A stretch of 5,902 nucleotides of DNA from Thermofilaceae archaeon (GTDB lineage: Archaea > Thermoproteota > Thermoprotei > Thermofilales > Thermofilaceae): assembly GCA_027017025.1 (NCBI GenBank), contig JALURH010000039.1:1-5902 (forward strand), given 5' to 3'. A model generated the notes under the pieces. That model was given only the letters and a program-made list of their open reading frames with translations, was not told the DNA's origin and did not search any database. The stretch's first letter is position 1, and the number at the start of each line of letters is the position of its first letter. The position numbers and the translations under genes were made by a program. Of the stretch, positions 5,729-5,902 are shown one piece after another.

Positions 5729-5902
5729 ATGAGGCTACGTGCACAGCTACTAGGGTATGAAGGCGGCTTATATACCATCATAGTAGATGATAGCGTTGCC
5801 GAGAAACTTGATGTGAGGCCCCATGATAGAGTTAGGGTAAGTTTCAACGGGAATAGTATAGTAGCTATCGTAACAGTAGCTAGGAATTTTCCAAAAGATA
5901 GT
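5729..5902 (+). CDS. AMP phosphorylase, N-terminal part (3' end beyond window)
   Basis: ATG 5729 opens 58 codons that continue past the window edge; the full enzyme is about 500 residues. The visible part is the archaea-specific N-terminal domain: MRLRAQLLGYEGGLYTIIV (1-19), then DDSVAEKLDVRPHDRVRV (20-37) and a following beta strand VAIVTVARN (46-54). This order, with the acidic helix and the RPxDRVRV strand, matches archaeal AMP phosphorylases annotated as DeoA-like (thymidine phosphorylase family). The known enzyme uses phosphate to cleave AMP (also CMP, UMP) into the base and ribose-1,5-bisphosphate, which an isomerase and type III RuBisCO then turn into 3-phosphoglycerate. The catalytic domains lie outside the window, so the call rests on the N-terminal domain and start context: a TATA box about 45 bases upstream and AGAGGT 7 bases before the ATG. 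A small minus-strand frame over it is a shadow. Confidence 0.72.
   Translation, partial: MRLRAQLLGYEGGLYTIIVDDSVAEKLDVRPHDRVRVSFNGNSIVAIVTVARNFPKDS

Overview
This window looks like chromosomal DNA from a hyperthermophilic archaeon, most likely a member of the Thermoproteota (crenarchaea) of the Desulfurococcales/Ignisphaera type. The reasons are gene content (a tungsten-type aldehyde:ferredoxin oxidoreductase, an archaeal AMP phosphorylase, a DUF131/TIGR00304 membrane protein), heavy use of ATA for Ile and AGG/AGA for Arg, tight gene packing, and archaeal TATA-like boxes close to start codons. The phylum is a reasoned guess; the lineage cannot be fixed from this stretch alone.

Layout, left to right. 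Positions 1-224 (minus) hold a small two-helix membrane protein of the DUF131 family, cut by the window edge. Positions 257-2923 (minus), upstream of it in transcription and probably in the same operon, hold a complete P-type ATPase of the Ca2+-pump (P2A, SERCA-like) group. A 43-base divergent gap separates it from a small HAD-superfamily phosphatase on the plus strand (2967-3485), which resembles the phosphatase domain of polynucleotide kinase/phosphatase. That gene meets, tail to tail with overlapping stop codons, a MoaD/ThiS-like beta-grasp protein (3482-3706, minus). The MoaD-like gene overlaps by four bases the end of an aldehyde:ferredoxin oxidoreductase (AOR) family gene (3703-5541, minus). 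A 187-base divergent control region (5542-5728) follows, then the first 58 codons of an AMP phosphorylase gene on the plus strand (5729 onward).

How the genes relate. The AOR/MoaD pair is the clearest functional unit: AOR enzymes need a tungsten (or molybdenum) bis-pterin cofactor, and MoaD-type proteins carry the thiocarboxylate sulfur used to make the pterin dithiolene. The overlapping stop/start implies coupled translation. The ATPase/DUF131 pair is a probable membrane operon for ion homeostasis. The AMP phosphorylase points to the archaeal nucleotide salvage route (AMP phosphorylase, ribose-1,5-bisphosphate isomerase, type III RuBisCO), whose other members are not in view.

I see no CRISPR array, insertion sequence, tRNA, rRNA or clear new multi-gene system. 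The points most worth a second look are within proteins: a full set of both SERCA-type Ca2+ site residues combined with loss of the nucleotide-site lysine in the ATPase, and a degenerate second pterin-binding motif in the AOR.
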